Counted from the first letter of the stretch, positions 43,829-53,348 are shown. The stretch: DNA of 64,000 nucleotides from Planctomycetota bacterium (GCA_022705325.1 JAKJER010000020.1:1-64000), one strand, 5' to 3'. The notes: a model not told the origin generated them from the letters alone. Numbers and translations are program-made.

Positions 43829-45775
43829 TTATCGATCGCCGTGCGCCTGCTCATCCGCGGCCAGGTCGCAGCCCGCTCTCCAGCGCGACTGGCCGTACTC
43901 GTACGCCCCGATATCGGGGGCCTTGCCCCGGTGGCCTTCGTCGCAGCCCGGGACCACCCGCCCGGCGTCGACCAGCGGCGAATCCTCCTTCGGCCGGAAA
44001 TCCATCTTTCCCGGGTCCACGAGCCAAGCCAGGATCGACTTGCCGCCAAGCTCGAGATTGTTCGTGATCCTCTCGCTCTTGGGCAAAGGGTCCTTCCTCC
44101 AGCCGATGTTGCCGACGGCGTTGTTGAGGTAGAGGCTGTTGGCGTTCTGGACCTCCAGAAGGGGATGCTGGAACCGCCAGGGTTTCTTCGGCTCGGCGCG
44201 GGTGGGGATCAGGAGGGCATTGCCGCCTCTTGCCTGGCCCCCGGCGGTCGCGGGCGGGCCCACGTTGAAGACGGTGTTGTTGAAGACCTTGTTGTCGTCG
44301 CCCTTGACGATGATACCGATGAACCCGCAGTCCCAGACCACGTTGTGATGGACGGTCAGACCGCGCGTCTGGTCGTCGCCGCGGATGCCGATGCCGCCGA
44401 AGCCGTCGTGCCCCGCGAAGCCCGCGGCGATGCAGCCGTGGACCCAGTTGTGATGGATTACGGTCCCCCGGCAGGCGGGCAACTGCGTATAGACCAGCGA
44501 GACGTCGCGGCAGAGCAGGCCTCCGTTGTAGACGTGGTTGTACTCGACGCGCTGGTTGCCGCCCGGGCACTGAAGCAGGGCGTTGCCCCCGTTGTAGATC
44601 GTGTTGCGCCGCGTCGTCGAGCCCTCGCCGGCGATCAGCAGGCCCGGATAGCCCAGGCAGCCGTGCCAGCAGACGTCGTGAATGAGACAATTCTCCACGA
44701 GGTTCGAGTCTCCGACCACCTGCAGCCCGCTGTGCGAGGCATAGCTGATGATGCAGTTGCGGACGACGTTGCGGTCGCCCAGAAGCCGCGGCGAAGACTC
44801 CTCCTTGTGCGCGGGGTCTCGGACGTGCCGAGAGTAGTTCGGGAAGGACAACCGGCAGCGGTCAACCACCACATTCTCGCATTTCTCGAAATCGAATGAG
44901 CACGAGAAGAAGCTCAGCCCGCACAACTCCACGTGATGCAGTCGCTTGCCGCTGAAGGCGTTCTGGCGCTTCCTGTATGCGACCTCGAGGGCGGAGGGGT
45001 CCCTCCCGCCGGGGGGATGGAAATACAGGACCTTCTCCGCGGCGTCATAGAACCACTCGCCGGGGCTGTCCAGGGCCTCGAGCTTGCCCGAGAGGAAGTA
45101 ATAGTCGTCTTCCCAGCCCTTTGTGCTCTCGGCGTAATGGGTGATGCCCTGCAGGTCCTGGGGGTAAGTGAGAGTGTCTTTGCCCTTGCCGTGGCCGGTG
45201 ACGCTCCGCGTCCACGTGAAGAACTGGTGCGCAACGTTGAGAGTGATATGGGCGCCGGTCCAGTCGATACCCGTCTTCGCCAGCTGCGGGTCCTTGATCG
45301 TGCCGTAGCGACTGCCCTTGACCGTGCCCGCCCAGGCCTTGCGGCTGAAAAGGTCCGCCGGGAAGTCCATATTGGGCCAGCGTGCTTCGACCATTGCCTG
45401 GCCGTCCGCGAAAAGCTGCTCGACGGGGGCATCCAGGTTGATCCTGTAAATGCCGTCCTGGTGCTTCCGCCACGTCCCGGTCACCGGTTCAGTGCCGTCG
45501 AGGACGACCCGCTGGCCTTCCGCCGCGACGAAGCGAATGGGCTTTCCGCCCTCGCCGGACGTCCTCAACACGACTGCCTCCCGGTACGTGCCGCCCATGA
45601 TCGTGCAGGTGTCGCCCGGCTTGACGGTGTCGGCCGCCTTCTGAATCGTCCTGAAGGGCCTGGTCTTCGTCCCGGGCCCGGAGTCGTCTCCCCGTAGCGA
45701 GACGTAGCACGTGTCCGCACACAGTCGGGGCAGAAAGGCCGTCAGGCCCAGGAGGATGGCAACACGGGGCGTCAT
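43829..45775 (-). CDS. Secreted right-handed parallel beta-helix protein (DUF1565-type)
   Basis: 648 residues from the ATG at 45775, which has CAGGAG upstream. A signal peptide covers about 1-20 (VAILLGLTAFLPRLCA). The opening 'CYVSLRGDDSGPGTKTRPFRTIQKAADTVKPGDTCTIMGGTYREAV' is the DUF1565/pectate-lyase-like start. Many beta-helix turns follow (RNVVRNCIISYASHSGLQVVGDSNLVENCLIH, NTIYNGGNALLQ, GTVIHHNWVHGC, HHNVVWDCGFIGIIVKGDDNKVFNNTVFN). It is likely a carbohydrate-active lyase or binding protein outside the cytoplasm. Specific substrate unknown. Confidence 0.85.
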   Translation of the reverse strand: MTPRVAILLGLTAFLPRLCADTCYVSLRGDDSGPGTKTRPFRTIQKAADTVKPGDTCTIMGGTYREAVVLRTSGEGGKPIRFVAAEGQRVVLDGTEPVTGTWRKHQDGIYRINLDAPVEQLFADGQAMVEARWPNMDFPADLFSRKAWAGTVKGSRYGTIKDPQLAKTGIDWTGAHITLNVAHQFFTWTRSVTGHGKGKDTLTYPQDLQGITHYAESTKGWEDDYYFLSGKLEALDSPGEWFYDAAEKVLYFHPPGGRDPSALEVAYRKRQNAFSGKRLHHVELCGLSFFSCSFDFEKCENVVVDRCRLSFPNYSRHVRDPAHKEESSPRLLGDRNVVRNCIISYASHSGLQVVGDSNLVENCLIHDVCWHGCLGYPGLLIAGEGSTTRRNTIYNGGNALLQCPGGNQRVEYNHVYNGGLLCRDVSLVYTQLPACRGTVIHHNWVHGCIAAGFAGHDGFGGIGIRGDDQTRGLTVHHNVVWDCGFIGIIVKGDDNKVFNNTVFNVGPPATAGGQARGGNALLIPTRAEPKKPWRFQHPLLEVQNANSLYLNNAVGNIGWRKDPLPKSERITNNLELGGKSILAWLVDPGKMDFRPKEDSPLVDAGRVVPGCDEGHRGKAPDIGAYEYGQSRWRAGCDLAADEQAHGDR

Positions 45776-46024
45776 GGCAAGAGTCTCCTGATTCTGTCTT
45801 GAGGTATGGCCCTGGCAAGAGCGCAAAGCCGCCTGATGCACTCACTCTACCAGGAATCCGCGTCGCAATCGAGGGCCCGCGGCGGCGCCCTGCGGGGACA
45901 CAGGGTCCTGAAGCCCAGGCAGGAACCAGCCTGCCGAAGGCAGGTGCCGGCGTTACCGCAATTGACATTCCGCCGGCCAGGCTTCACAATTGGCCCCCGC
46001 ACGACCAACAGGAAAGGCAGGCTC

Positions 46025-47554
46025 ATGGCATACTATCTCGGCATCGACATCGGCACGTCGGGGACCAAGGCCCTCGTGATGGACGCCAGGGCGAAGGTGC
46101 TGGCCACCGCGACCGGCGAGCACGCCATCTCGGCCCCCAGGCCCGGCTGGAGCGAGCAGGACCCCGCCAACTGGTGGCAGGCGACCGTGCGGGCCGTCCG
46201 CCAGGCGATCGCCAAGGCCGGCGTCGACGGCAGGCAGGTCGCCGGCATCGGCCTGTCGGGCCAGATGCACGGGCTGGTCATCCTGGACCGCGGCGGAAAG
46301 GTCCTGCGCCCGAGCATCATCTGGAACGACCAGCGCACCGCCCGCGAAGCCGCCGAGATCGAGGCCGCCGTCGGCGGCAAGAAGAAGCTCATCGCCCTGG
46401 TCGGCAACGTCGCGCAGACGTCCTTCACGCTGACCAAGCTGCTGTGGGTCCGCCGCAACGAGCCGAAAACCTACGACAAGATCGCCCACATGCTGCTGCC
46501 CAAAGACTACATCCGCCTGCGCCTCACGGGCGAGTTCGTCGGCGACGTCAGCGACATGTCCGGCACGCTCATCCTCGACCAGAAGAAGCGCAACTGGTCG
46601 AAGAAGATCATCTCCACCTTCCAGCTCGACGAGCGGATCCTGCCCCCGGTCGTCGAGTCGCACGAGATCACCGGGCGCCTCACCGCCGACGTAGCCGAGC
46701 AGCTTGGCCTGTCGGCCGGCACGCCCGTGGTGGGCGGCGGCGGCGACCAGCCGGCCGGCGCGGTCGGCAACGGCGTGGTCGTCGAGGGGCTCACCAGCGC
46801 CACCATGGGCACCAGCGGCGTGGTCTACGTGCACTCCAGCGGCTACCGCACCGACCCGCAGAGCCGCGTGGGCACTTTCTGCTCCTGCGTGCAGGACGAG
46901 TACTGCCTCTTCGGCTGCATCCTGTCGGCCGGCGGGAGCTTCCAGTGGTTCCGCAACACGCTGGGCCAGGCGGAGGTCAAGCAGGCCAAGAAGCAGCGCT
47001 GCGATCCGTACGAGTTGCTGACCGCCCAGGCGGCGGCCGCCCCGGCCGGGTGCGAGGGCGTCTTCTGGCTGCCCTACCTGACCGGCGAGCGGACCCCGCA
47101 CGGCGACCCGTATGCGCGGGCGTGCTGGATCGGCATGCACTCGCGAACCACCCGCAACGAGCTGGTGCGGTCGGTCATGGAAGGCGCCACCTTCGGCATG
47201 AACGACGCGGTGACGCTGCTGCGCGAGCTGGGGCTGAGCATCAGGCAGATCCGCCTGTCCGGCGGCGGGGCGCGCAGCGAGTTCTGGCGCCAGCTCCAGG
47301 CCGACATCTACAACGCCACCTGCGTCACCATCAACGCCGAGGAAGGCCCCGCCTACGGCGTGGCCCTGTTGGCCGCTGCCGGCACCGGCCGCTTCAAGAA
47401 CGTCCGCGAGGCCTGCAAGGCCGGCATCTCCATCACCCGCACCATCAAGCCTGACGCCAAAAGCCGCAAGCTCTACGCCCAATACTACACGCAGTACCGC
47501 CGCCTCTACCCAGCCCTCAAGCAGGAGTTCGCCCTGCTGGCGGGGCTGCCGTAG
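46025..47554 (+). CDS. xylB: Xylulokinase (FGGY family)
   Basis: 509 residues. ATP-dependent phosphorylation of D-xylulose, feeding the pentose phosphate pathway. FGGY motifs are YYLGIDIGTSGTKALVMD, GIGLSGQMHGLVILD (MHG motif of xylulokinases), RPSIIWNDQRTAREA, LPKDYIRLRLTGEF, SDMSGTLILD, GGGGDQPAGAVGNGVV, FWLPYLTGERTPHGDPYARACWIGM and IRLSGGGARSEFWRQLQADI. Full length. No xylA or transporter is adjacent; the upstream divergent beta-helix protein may release pentose-containing material. Confidence 0.93.
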   Translation: MAYYLGIDIGTSGTKALVMDARAKVLATATGEHAISAPRPGWSEQDPANWWQATVRAVRQAIAKAGVDGRQVAGIGLSGQMHGLVILDRGGKVLRPSIIWNDQRTAREAAEIEAAVGGKKKLIALVGNVAQTSFTLTKLLWVRRNEPKTYDKIAHMLLPKDYIRLRLTGEFVGDVSDMSGTLILDQKKRNWSKKIISTFQLDERILPPVVESHEITGRLTADVAEQLGLSAGTPVVGGGGDQPAGAVGNGVVVEGLTSATMGTSGVVYVHSSGYRTDPQSRVGTFCSCVQDEYCLFGCILSAGGSFQWFRNTLGQAEVKQAKKQRCDPYELLTAQAAAAPAGCEGVFWLPYLTGERTPHGDPYARACWIGMHSRTTRNELVRSVMEGATFGMNDAVTLLRELGLSIRQIRLSGGGARSEFWRQLQADIYNATCVTINAEEGPAYGVALLAAAGTGRFKNVREACKAGISITRTIKPDAKSRKLYAQYYTQYRRLYPALKQEFALLAGLP

Positions 47555-47588
47555 GGATTTGCGGTCGTCGATTTTGGAGAAGCCTAAT

Positions 47589-49553
47589 ATGTGGAAGGTG
47601 CTTTGCTGTATGTGGACCTTCGTGAGATCTAGGTGGGAGAACGGATGCTCTTATTTGCGCCAATTGCTCTCAGATATCTGGACCCTCATCAGATTCAAGT
47701 GGAGAGCAGGACAACTTGGCTGGCGTCTTTCCAGACTAGGACGAAGGGCCAGTGCCGATGGACCATCAACACCTTCTGCCCGGGGGGGGAATACCCTCTG
47801 GGCATTTCTGAACGATCCTATAGTGGTTCCCATCCTGCTCCAGGTTTCCATTCCGGTTCTAGCGATCTTCAGTCTGTTCTGGGGTTGGCTTCGGCCTGGT
47901 CTAGCCCAAGACCCAATCATCACGATCGGGTGGCTAGTGGGCAGTGTAACCGTCACAGTCTGCGTGTTCTATGCATGCGTGCTGCTGTGGTATTCTTCAA
48001 TCAATCGAATTATGCGCCTCGCCTCCAAATCGACCCAGGGCGCGGGCCACTTAGGCCAATACTGGAACGTTGGGACCCAAAACACAGTGTTCTTGCAGGG
48101 CATCTTCCAAGCCTACAAGAAACAAGTCGAAGGATTCAATACTCGCTCGCGGATTCCCGGGTCACCTTGGCGCGGCCTAACATTGGAGGTTCTCGCCTCT
48201 CCGAGCGCAGATGGGGGGCTTACCGGAGCACTTATGTTAGAAACCTCAGTGCGAATGAACAGACTCCTTAAAGGATCGACTGAATTGGACCTGCAAAGGG
48301 AGAAGCGAAGCGACAGATGTCCTCCGCTTGATGAAGATAGACTCTCCTCTTGGACGAATCGCAAGCACGCGAAAGCGAGGACATTCTTTCTTAAGCAATG
48401 GCAACAATACCGAAACAAGAAACCCGCATTGACTCAAGAAGAACTGGAGCGCGAATCGAACGACCAGGAGAAAGGTCCGAACTATATCCTCGAATCCGTG
48501 GAGTTTGATAATGAAGACGGACAACCTCGACTGCAGGTGAAGCTAGGAGGCTATGGTCAGATTATGCGCAGCTGCGACTACTTGATTGAGGAGGCATTCA
48601 TCGCGGCAGGGGTCCTGAAAGGGATAGATCGCATGACACATCTTCGAGCGTCGGGAAGGCGATGGCAATGGTTCTTGCCCTGCCGCAAGAGAGTCTTCAA
48701 GAAAGGGATCGAAGCGACGTTTCTGAGACCGAAAGGACGGGCAGTGGGGATTGGAGTTGCAGGATTGGTCTTGTGGAAGGGCGGCGATGGTAGGACTTGT
48801 TTCATCTTTAAGAAGCGGTCTGCCAGCGTTGGAACCTACCCGGATTTGTACCACTGCGTGCCCACGGGGATGTTCAATGGGAAGTTCCAGGGGGCCGGTT
48901 CCTGTCCGAGCGATCTTCAACACCACGCAGTTCGGGTGCTGATGACGGAGTTTTTTGAGGAACTGTTTTCCAGGAAGGAGTTGGAAAGTTTTGAGGAAGA
49001 CCCTAACTGGAAACGGAAACTGAAGGCGTGCGTGGAAAACTTCCTGAACGCCCCTGATGGGTTCTATGAGGAGTCAAAGAAGAGAAGGGCATCAAGAGGA
49101 GGGGAGAAGGGAATCTCAAAACACGCGCGAAAAGAAAGTGAGAGAGAGCAGGCCCCCGGGTCGCGATGTAGTCCAACAGATGGGACGCCGGACAATAAGG
49201 ACATACAGTTGTCGCTGATCGGCATCATATATGATCTGCTCTCAATGCGCCCGGAAATCGCGATGACAATTCGTCTCCCTGGGGAAGAATATGGAAAACA
49301 CTTCTTGCTGAACGAAGAAGGAACGGTGCTCTATCAGGTGTTCGGGAAGAAGGAGGGGGAACAGGATAAAGATGTGTTCTTGTCTGTCCCGTGGCACTAT
49401 GATTGGGTTCGCTCGGGTTATGCGGTCTACACGAAGGGGCGCAGACTGGTAGGAAGGATGGCAGATAAGAGTACCTCGCTCTCGGAAGCGCTTGGAAAGC
49501 TGGACGATGATGATGCCGGCTTAAGCGAAGGAAGGGGGGCGTCGTATGAATGA
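47589..49553 (+). CDS. Two-TM protein with Nudix-like cytoplasmic domain (unrecognised family)
   Basis: 654 residues from the ATG at 47589, with GGAG nine bases upstream. Two membrane helices lie at about 78-100 (VVPILLQVSIPVLAIFSLFW) and 110-137 (IITIGWLVGSVTVTVCVFYA). A large soluble part follows. Residues of about 384-460 look like a divergent Nudix fold: GIGVAGLVLWKGG, CFIFKKRSASVG, HCVPTGMFNGKF, then RVLMTEFFEELF, matching the E-U-x-E-E end of the Nudix box (E454, E457, E458) but lacking its Arg. A charged low-complexity linker lies near 500-540. GC is lower than in the neighbours. It overlaps the HAD gene by 8 bp. Confidence 0.65.
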   Translation: MWKVLCCMWTFVRSRWENGCSYLRQLLSDIWTLIRFKWRAGQLGWRLSRLGRRASADGPSTPSARGGNTLWAFLNDPIVVPILLQVSIPVLAIFSLFWGWLRPGLAQDPIITIGWLVGSVTVTVCVFYACVLLWYSSINRIMRLASKSTQGAGHLGQYWNVGTQNTVFLQGIFQAYKKQVEGFNTRSRIPGSPWRGLTLEVLASPSADGGLTGALMLETSVRMNRLLKGSTELDLQREKRSDRCPPLDEDRLSSWTNRKHAKARTFFLKQWQQYRNKKPALTQEELERESNDQEKGPNYILESVEFDNEDGQPRLQVKLGGYGQIMRSCDYLIEEAFIAAGVLKGIDRMTHLRASGRRWQWFLPCRKRVFKKGIEATFLRPKGRAVGIGVAGLVLWKGGDGRTCFIFKKRSASVGTYPDLYHCVPTGMFNGKFQGAGSCPSDLQHHAVRVLMTEFFEELFSRKELESFEEDPNWKRKLKACVENFLNAPDGFYEESKKRRASRGGEKGISKHARKESEREQAPGSRCSPTDGTPDNKDIQLSLIGIIYDLLSMRPEIAMTIRLPGEEYGKHFLLNEEGTVLYQVFGKKEGEQDKDVFLSVPWHYDWVRSGYAVYTKGRRLVGRMADKSTSLSEALGKLDDDDAGLSEGRGASYE

Positions 49554-50268
49554 GAGGATCGTCGTATTCGTTGACAATGAAGGGTGCCTCACCCCTGGAA
49601 CATTGTTCGGGTACGATCTGATGGGTCTGCAGAAGGTACGGGAGTTACTTGGGAAGCACACACGTTTTGCGGTCGTCCCTTGTACGGGACGTTCAGCTCC
49701 GTATACGGAGGCTCTTGCGCAGTGTCTGGGTATACAAAACGTTTCGTATCCGTTAATCGTCGAGGGTGGTGCGGCGTTATACGAGGTCGCGGCGAAGCGC
49801 CTAATCCCTCTGAAGCCAAGCGATGAATTGAACTATCTGGACGGGGCGTTGCCACGGGGAGGATGGGATCTTGAGCTTGGGAAGTATCATTGCCGGAGCT
49901 ACTACCCTGGTGAGGGGGTGCGGCTGGAGGATTTGCTGCCTCGGATTCGCAGTATCGTTCTAGATCACCAATTGGCGCTGGATGTCACTTCCTCCTCGGC
50001 CGCAGTGGACGTAACCCCCCGGGGATGTTCAAAAGGCGATGCTGTCACCCAATGGTGCATGCGAATGGGTGTCCCGCTCGCGTCGACGGTCGGTATTGGA
50101 GACCAAGCGAATGACCTGTCCTTCTTGACCCGGGTCGGCCTCCCCTGTGCTCCGGCAAACGCCACACAAGCAGTGAAGGACATTGCTAGATACGTAAGTC
50201 CGTATCCCGATGTGGCGGGCGTCTTGGATATACTAAACCGCCTTAAGGACGGAGCGTTGCGGCGGTAG
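49546..50268 (+). CDS. HAD-superfamily phosphatase (Cof/MPGP-like)
   Basis: 240 residues from the ATG at 49546, overlapping the previous stop by 8 bp, with GAAGGGGGG as ribosome site. HAD motif I is VFVDNEGCLTPG (D10, with Glu12 in place of the usual second Asp). Motif II is PCTGRSAPYTEAL, motif III GCSKGDAVTQW and motif IV GIGDQANDLSFL. The cap region holds the substrate site (LELGKYHCRSYYP). The closest recognisable relatives are Cof-type sugar-phosphate or mannosylglycerate-phosphate phosphatases. The tight coupling implies it acts with the two-TM Nudix-like protein. Confidence 0.8.
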   Translation: MNERIVVFVDNEGCLTPGTLFGYDLMGLQKVRELLGKHTRFAVVPCTGRSAPYTEALAQCLGIQNVSYPLIVEGGAALYEVAAKRLIPLKPSDELNYLDGALPRGGWDLELGKYHCRSYYPGEGVRLEDLLPRIRSIVLDHQLALDVTSSSAAVDVTPRGCSKGDAVTQWCMRMGVPLASTVGIGDQANDLSFLTRVGLPCAPANATQAVKDIARYVSPYPDVAGVLDILNRLKDGALRR

Positions 50269-50680
50269 ATAATCGGATTTAGCGACCTTCCGGGAGTGGC
50301 CTGAGTCGCTGGGCGTGTGCTTCATGTCCGTGGCTCCTTCGCCGAACCTTGCACGCGCGTTGCGAGTAGGCGCGGGATTCCACGGGCATGGGAACGTCCA
50401 GTGGTGTCTGTCGGCTCCCCGCGGGCCTTCCCCGGCTGAACGCCTCAGGCTTTGGGGCGAGTTTCCTGCCCCTGGTACGCAGACAGAAAGAACGAGGCAG
50501 TCGCCGCCACCGTACAACTCATCTGCGAAGGCTACCTTCAGGTCGAGGAGGCCTATTGTCGTCCTGGGGAATCTCCGCCAGCAAGAGAACTCGCTGCTGT
50601 CTGCGAGCAACACTATGTTATAGTTGCTCGGCAGTGAAACCCCATGCGCAAAGGACCTGCAGGCATGGAAGGAGCATAAA
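50269..50680. other. Intergenic region before the sulfatase-SGNH gene
   Basis: About 410 bp with no supported gene. Its only clear structure is the dyad at 50604-50630. Confidence 0.5.
50604..50630. promoter_or_regulatory. Operator-like dyad upstream of the sulfatase-SGNH gene
   Basis: Arms CGAGCA and TGCTCG plus ACTAT/ATAGT surround GTT, with an AC bulge on the left arm. It lies about 50 bp before the ATG at 50681 and contains TATAGT, a possible -10 box. It could be an operator over the promoter. Confidence 0.4.
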
Positions 50681-52777
50681 ATGAGGCCCGCCGTTCTTAC
50701 CGCTTCAATCCTCTTGCTGTTCGCTCTGTCCGTCCGCGCCGCGGAGCCCGCGGACCTGCCCGCCAGGCCGGACAAGCCCAACGTCCTGTTCATCGCCGTG
50801 GACGACCTGCGTCCGGACTTCGGCTGTTACGGCAGCGCGGAGGTCCGCTCGCCGCACATGGATCGCCTGGCCGCCGAGGGGCTGCTGTTTCGGCGGGCGT
50901 ACTGCCAGTACCCGCTCTGCATGCCCTCGCGGGCGAGCGTGCTGAGCGGCTACCGCCCCGAGAGCATCAACAACACCCCCCGGGTCAGCGGGCGCGTGCC
51001 GGGCGGCACGGTCACGCTGCCGCAGTTGTTCCGCAACGCCGGCTATACGACCGTCTCGGTGGGCAAGGTCTATCACGAGAACGACGACAACCCCGCGGCG
51101 TGGGTGCGGAGGCACACGGACACGTTCGCAGCCGAGGGCAAGTGGTGCAACGGCTACTGCTCGGGCTATCAACTCCAGGCCAACCGCGACACCGTGCAGA
51201 ACTACCTTCAGGGCAAGCGCAGGCAAGGCCTGCCGGCCTCCCCCATCGCCGAGATCACCGACACCCCCGACGACCGGACGCCCGACGGGCTGATCGCCCG
51301 CCTGGCCGTCGAGGAGCTGCGCCGCTTCAAGCAGTCCGGCGAGCCGTTCTTCCTGGCGGCGGGGTTCTATCGTCCGCACATGCCGCTGACCGCGCCCAGG
51401 AAGTATTGGGACCTGTACGACCGCAGCCGGATCGAACTGCCCGCGAACTTCCTGCGCCCGCCCGGCGGGCCGCGCGGCGACTGGGACGAGGTCCGCCGCT
51501 ACGGCGACTGCCCGCTCACGGGGACCATGCCGGTCGACAAGGCCCGCGAGATCATCCACGGCTACCACGCCAGCGTCACGTTCGTGGACGTCCAGGTGGG
51601 CCGGGTGCTCGACGAGCTGCGGCGGCTGGCCCTGGACCGCAGCACCGTCGTCGTCCTCTGGAGCGACAACAGTTGGCGCCTGGGCGAGCACGGGCTGTGG
51701 AGCAAGCCCGCCTGCTCGGAGGTCCCCACGCGGATCGCGATGATGCTCAAGGTCCCGTGGCTGGCGGCGAGCGGGCCCACCGCCGCCCTGGTCGAGCTGG
51801 TGGACATCTACCCGACGCTGGCGGAGCTGTGCCGCCTGCCCGCTCCGGACTACCTCGAAGGCACGAGCATGGTCCCGCTGCTGGGCGACCCGAAGCGCCC
51901 GTGGAAGACCGCAGCCTTCAGCCGCGTGGGCAAGGCCCAAACCGTCCGCACCGACCGTTTCCGGCTGATCCGGCATCCCTCCGGGCAACTGGAACTGTAC
52001 GACCACCGGCACGACGGCGCCGAGGACCGCAACCTGGCCCAGGACCCCGCCCACGCGAACACGCTGAAGGAGTTGCAGGTTCTCCTGGCCGCCGGCTGGC
52101 GCGCCGCCAGGCCGCCCGGACCTGCGGCCACGCCCAGTCCGGCTGCCTCTCAACCGAGCACCCGCCCGGCGCCGGCTGCCGGCGTCGTCTGCTTCGGCGA
52201 CAGCATCACGGTGCGCGGCTACCCCGCCGAACTGGCGCGATTGCTGAACGTCCCCGTCGCCAACGCCGGCGTGGGCGGGCAAACCACCGCCGCCGCCCTG
52301 CGACGCATCCGCAAGGACGTGCTCGACCGAAAACCGCGAGCCGTGGTCATCCTCTTCGGCACCAACGACAGCCGGCTGGCCGAGCCCAGCGTCTGCGTGC
52401 CGGTCGCGAAGTACCAAGCCAACCTGGAGAAGATGGTCGATCTCTGCCGTTCCGTCGGCGCTTCGCCCGTTCTCTGCACGATCCCCCCCATCGCCGAGCA
52501 GCCCTACTTCACCCGCCATGCCCGCAAGCCATTCGAGAAGGTCGGGGGCCTGGCCAAGGCGCTCGATCAGTACCGCGCCGCCGTGCGGGCCGCTGCCGAC
52601 GATCGCAAGGTCCCGCTGGTGGACCTGGGCGCGGAACTGGCGAAGAAACCTGAGTGGCTCAGCCCGGACGGCGTGCACCCCACCAAGGAAGGCAACGCCA
52701 TCATTGCCCGCCTGGTCGCCCCCGTCGTGAAGGCCATCCTCGACGGCGCCGCCACGACCCGCCCCGCGGAACGTTGA
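50681..52777 (+). CDS. Secreted sulfatase (iduronate-2-sulfatase-like) fused to an SGNH esterase
   Basis: 698 residues from the ATG at 50681, which has AAGGAG. A signal peptide covers 1-20. Sulfatase domain (about 30-475): VDDLRPDFGCYG (D41, D42), formylglycine motif C80-M-P-S-R, and WSDNSWRLGEHGLWSK, as in iduronate-2-sulfatase-type enzymes. A Pro/Ala-rich linker (about 480-498) leads to an SGNH/GDSL hydrolase: CFGDSITVRG (S508), LFGTNDSR (N562, D563) and DGVHPTKEG (D663, H666). Together they could remove sulfate and acyl esters from one polysaccharide outside the cytoplasm. It is 38 bp from the convergent chromate transporter genes. Confidence 0.93.
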   Translation: MRPAVLTASILLLFALSVRAAEPADLPARPDKPNVLFIAVDDLRPDFGCYGSAEVRSPHMDRLAAEGLLFRRAYCQYPLCMPSRASVLSGYRPESINNTPRVSGRVPGGTVTLPQLFRNAGYTTVSVGKVYHENDDNPAAWVRRHTDTFAAEGKWCNGYCSGYQLQANRDTVQNYLQGKRRQGLPASPIAEITDTPDDRTPDGLIARLAVEELRRFKQSGEPFFLAAGFYRPHMPLTAPRKYWDLYDRSRIELPANFLRPPGGPRGDWDEVRRYGDCPLTGTMPVDKAREIIHGYHASVTFVDVQVGRVLDELRRLALDRSTVVVLWSDNSWRLGEHGLWSKPACSEVPTRIAMMLKVPWLAASGPTAALVELVDIYPTLAELCRLPAPDYLEGTSMVPLLGDPKRPWKTAAFSRVGKAQTVRTDRFRLIRHPSGQLELYDHRHDGAEDRNLAQDPAHANTLKELQVLLAAGWRAARPPGPAATPSPAASQPSTRPAPAAGVVCFGDSITVRGYPAELARLLNVPVANAGVGGQTTAAALRRIRKDVLDRKPRAVVILFGTNDSRLAEPSVCVPVAKYQANLEKMVDLCRSVGASPVLCTIPPIAEQPYFTRHARKPFEKVGGLAKALDQYRAAVRAAADDRKVPLVDLGAELAKKPEWLSPDGVHPTKEGNAIIARLVAPVVKAILDGAATTRPAER

Positions 52778-52815
52778 GCCCCCTGCTTGCCCGGCGCGAC
52801 GCCCTTGGCTGTCAT

Positions 52816-53346
52816 TCAGAACAGGATCAGCCCCGCCAGCCCGCCGCCCAGGATCACCGCCACGGGGTGGACCTTCCTGTCCATCGCCACCAGCAGGGCG
52901 AAGGCCAGCACCGCCAGGACCATCTCCGTCCAGCCGACCACCACGGCCCGCCCGTAGGACCAGGCGGCATACAGCAGCAGGCTCAGCACGCCCGCTCGCA
53001 GGCCCTGCTGCACCCGCAGAAATCGCGCGTTGTTCTTGAGCCGCTCCAGCACGCCCGACAGCGCCCCCAGCACGCACACCGAGGGTAAAACCACTGCCGC
53101 CGTCGCCACGGCTGCCCCCGCCAGGGCGGCCTGGCGATAGCCCACGAAGGTGGCCGCGTTCACGGCGATCGGGCCGGGCGTCATCTGCGCGATCGCCACC
53201 AACTCGGCCATCTGGTCGAACGACAGCCACCCGCGATGGCCCACCAGCTCGTGCTCGATCAGCGGCACGGCCACCAGGCCCCCGCCGTAGGCGCCGATGG
53301 CGATGAGCAGGAAACTGATCAGCAGTTGAAAAAGCGTGGTGCCCAT
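52816..53346 (-). CDS. chrA: Chromate transporter, second half-protein
   Basis: 176 residues from the ATG at 53346, two bases after the stop of its partner. It is a single ChrA domain: LLISFLLIAIGAYGGGLVAVPLIEHELV, FDQMAELVAIAQMTPGPIAVNAATFVGY, then four further hydrophobic segments. Short-chain ChrA proteins are encoded as pairs that together make an anion (chromate/sulfate) exporter in the inner membrane. Whether chromate is the real substrate here is unknown. Confidence 0.88.
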   Translation of the reverse strand: MGTTLFQLLISFLLIAIGAYGGGLVAVPLIEHELVGHRGWLSFDQMAELVAIAQMTPGPIAVNAATFVGYRQAALAGAAVATAAVVLPSVCVLGALSGVLERLKNNARFLRVQQGLRAGVLSLLLYAAWSYGRAVVVGWTEMVLAVLAFALLVAMDRKVHPVAVILGGGLAGLILF

Positions 53347-53348
53347 CG

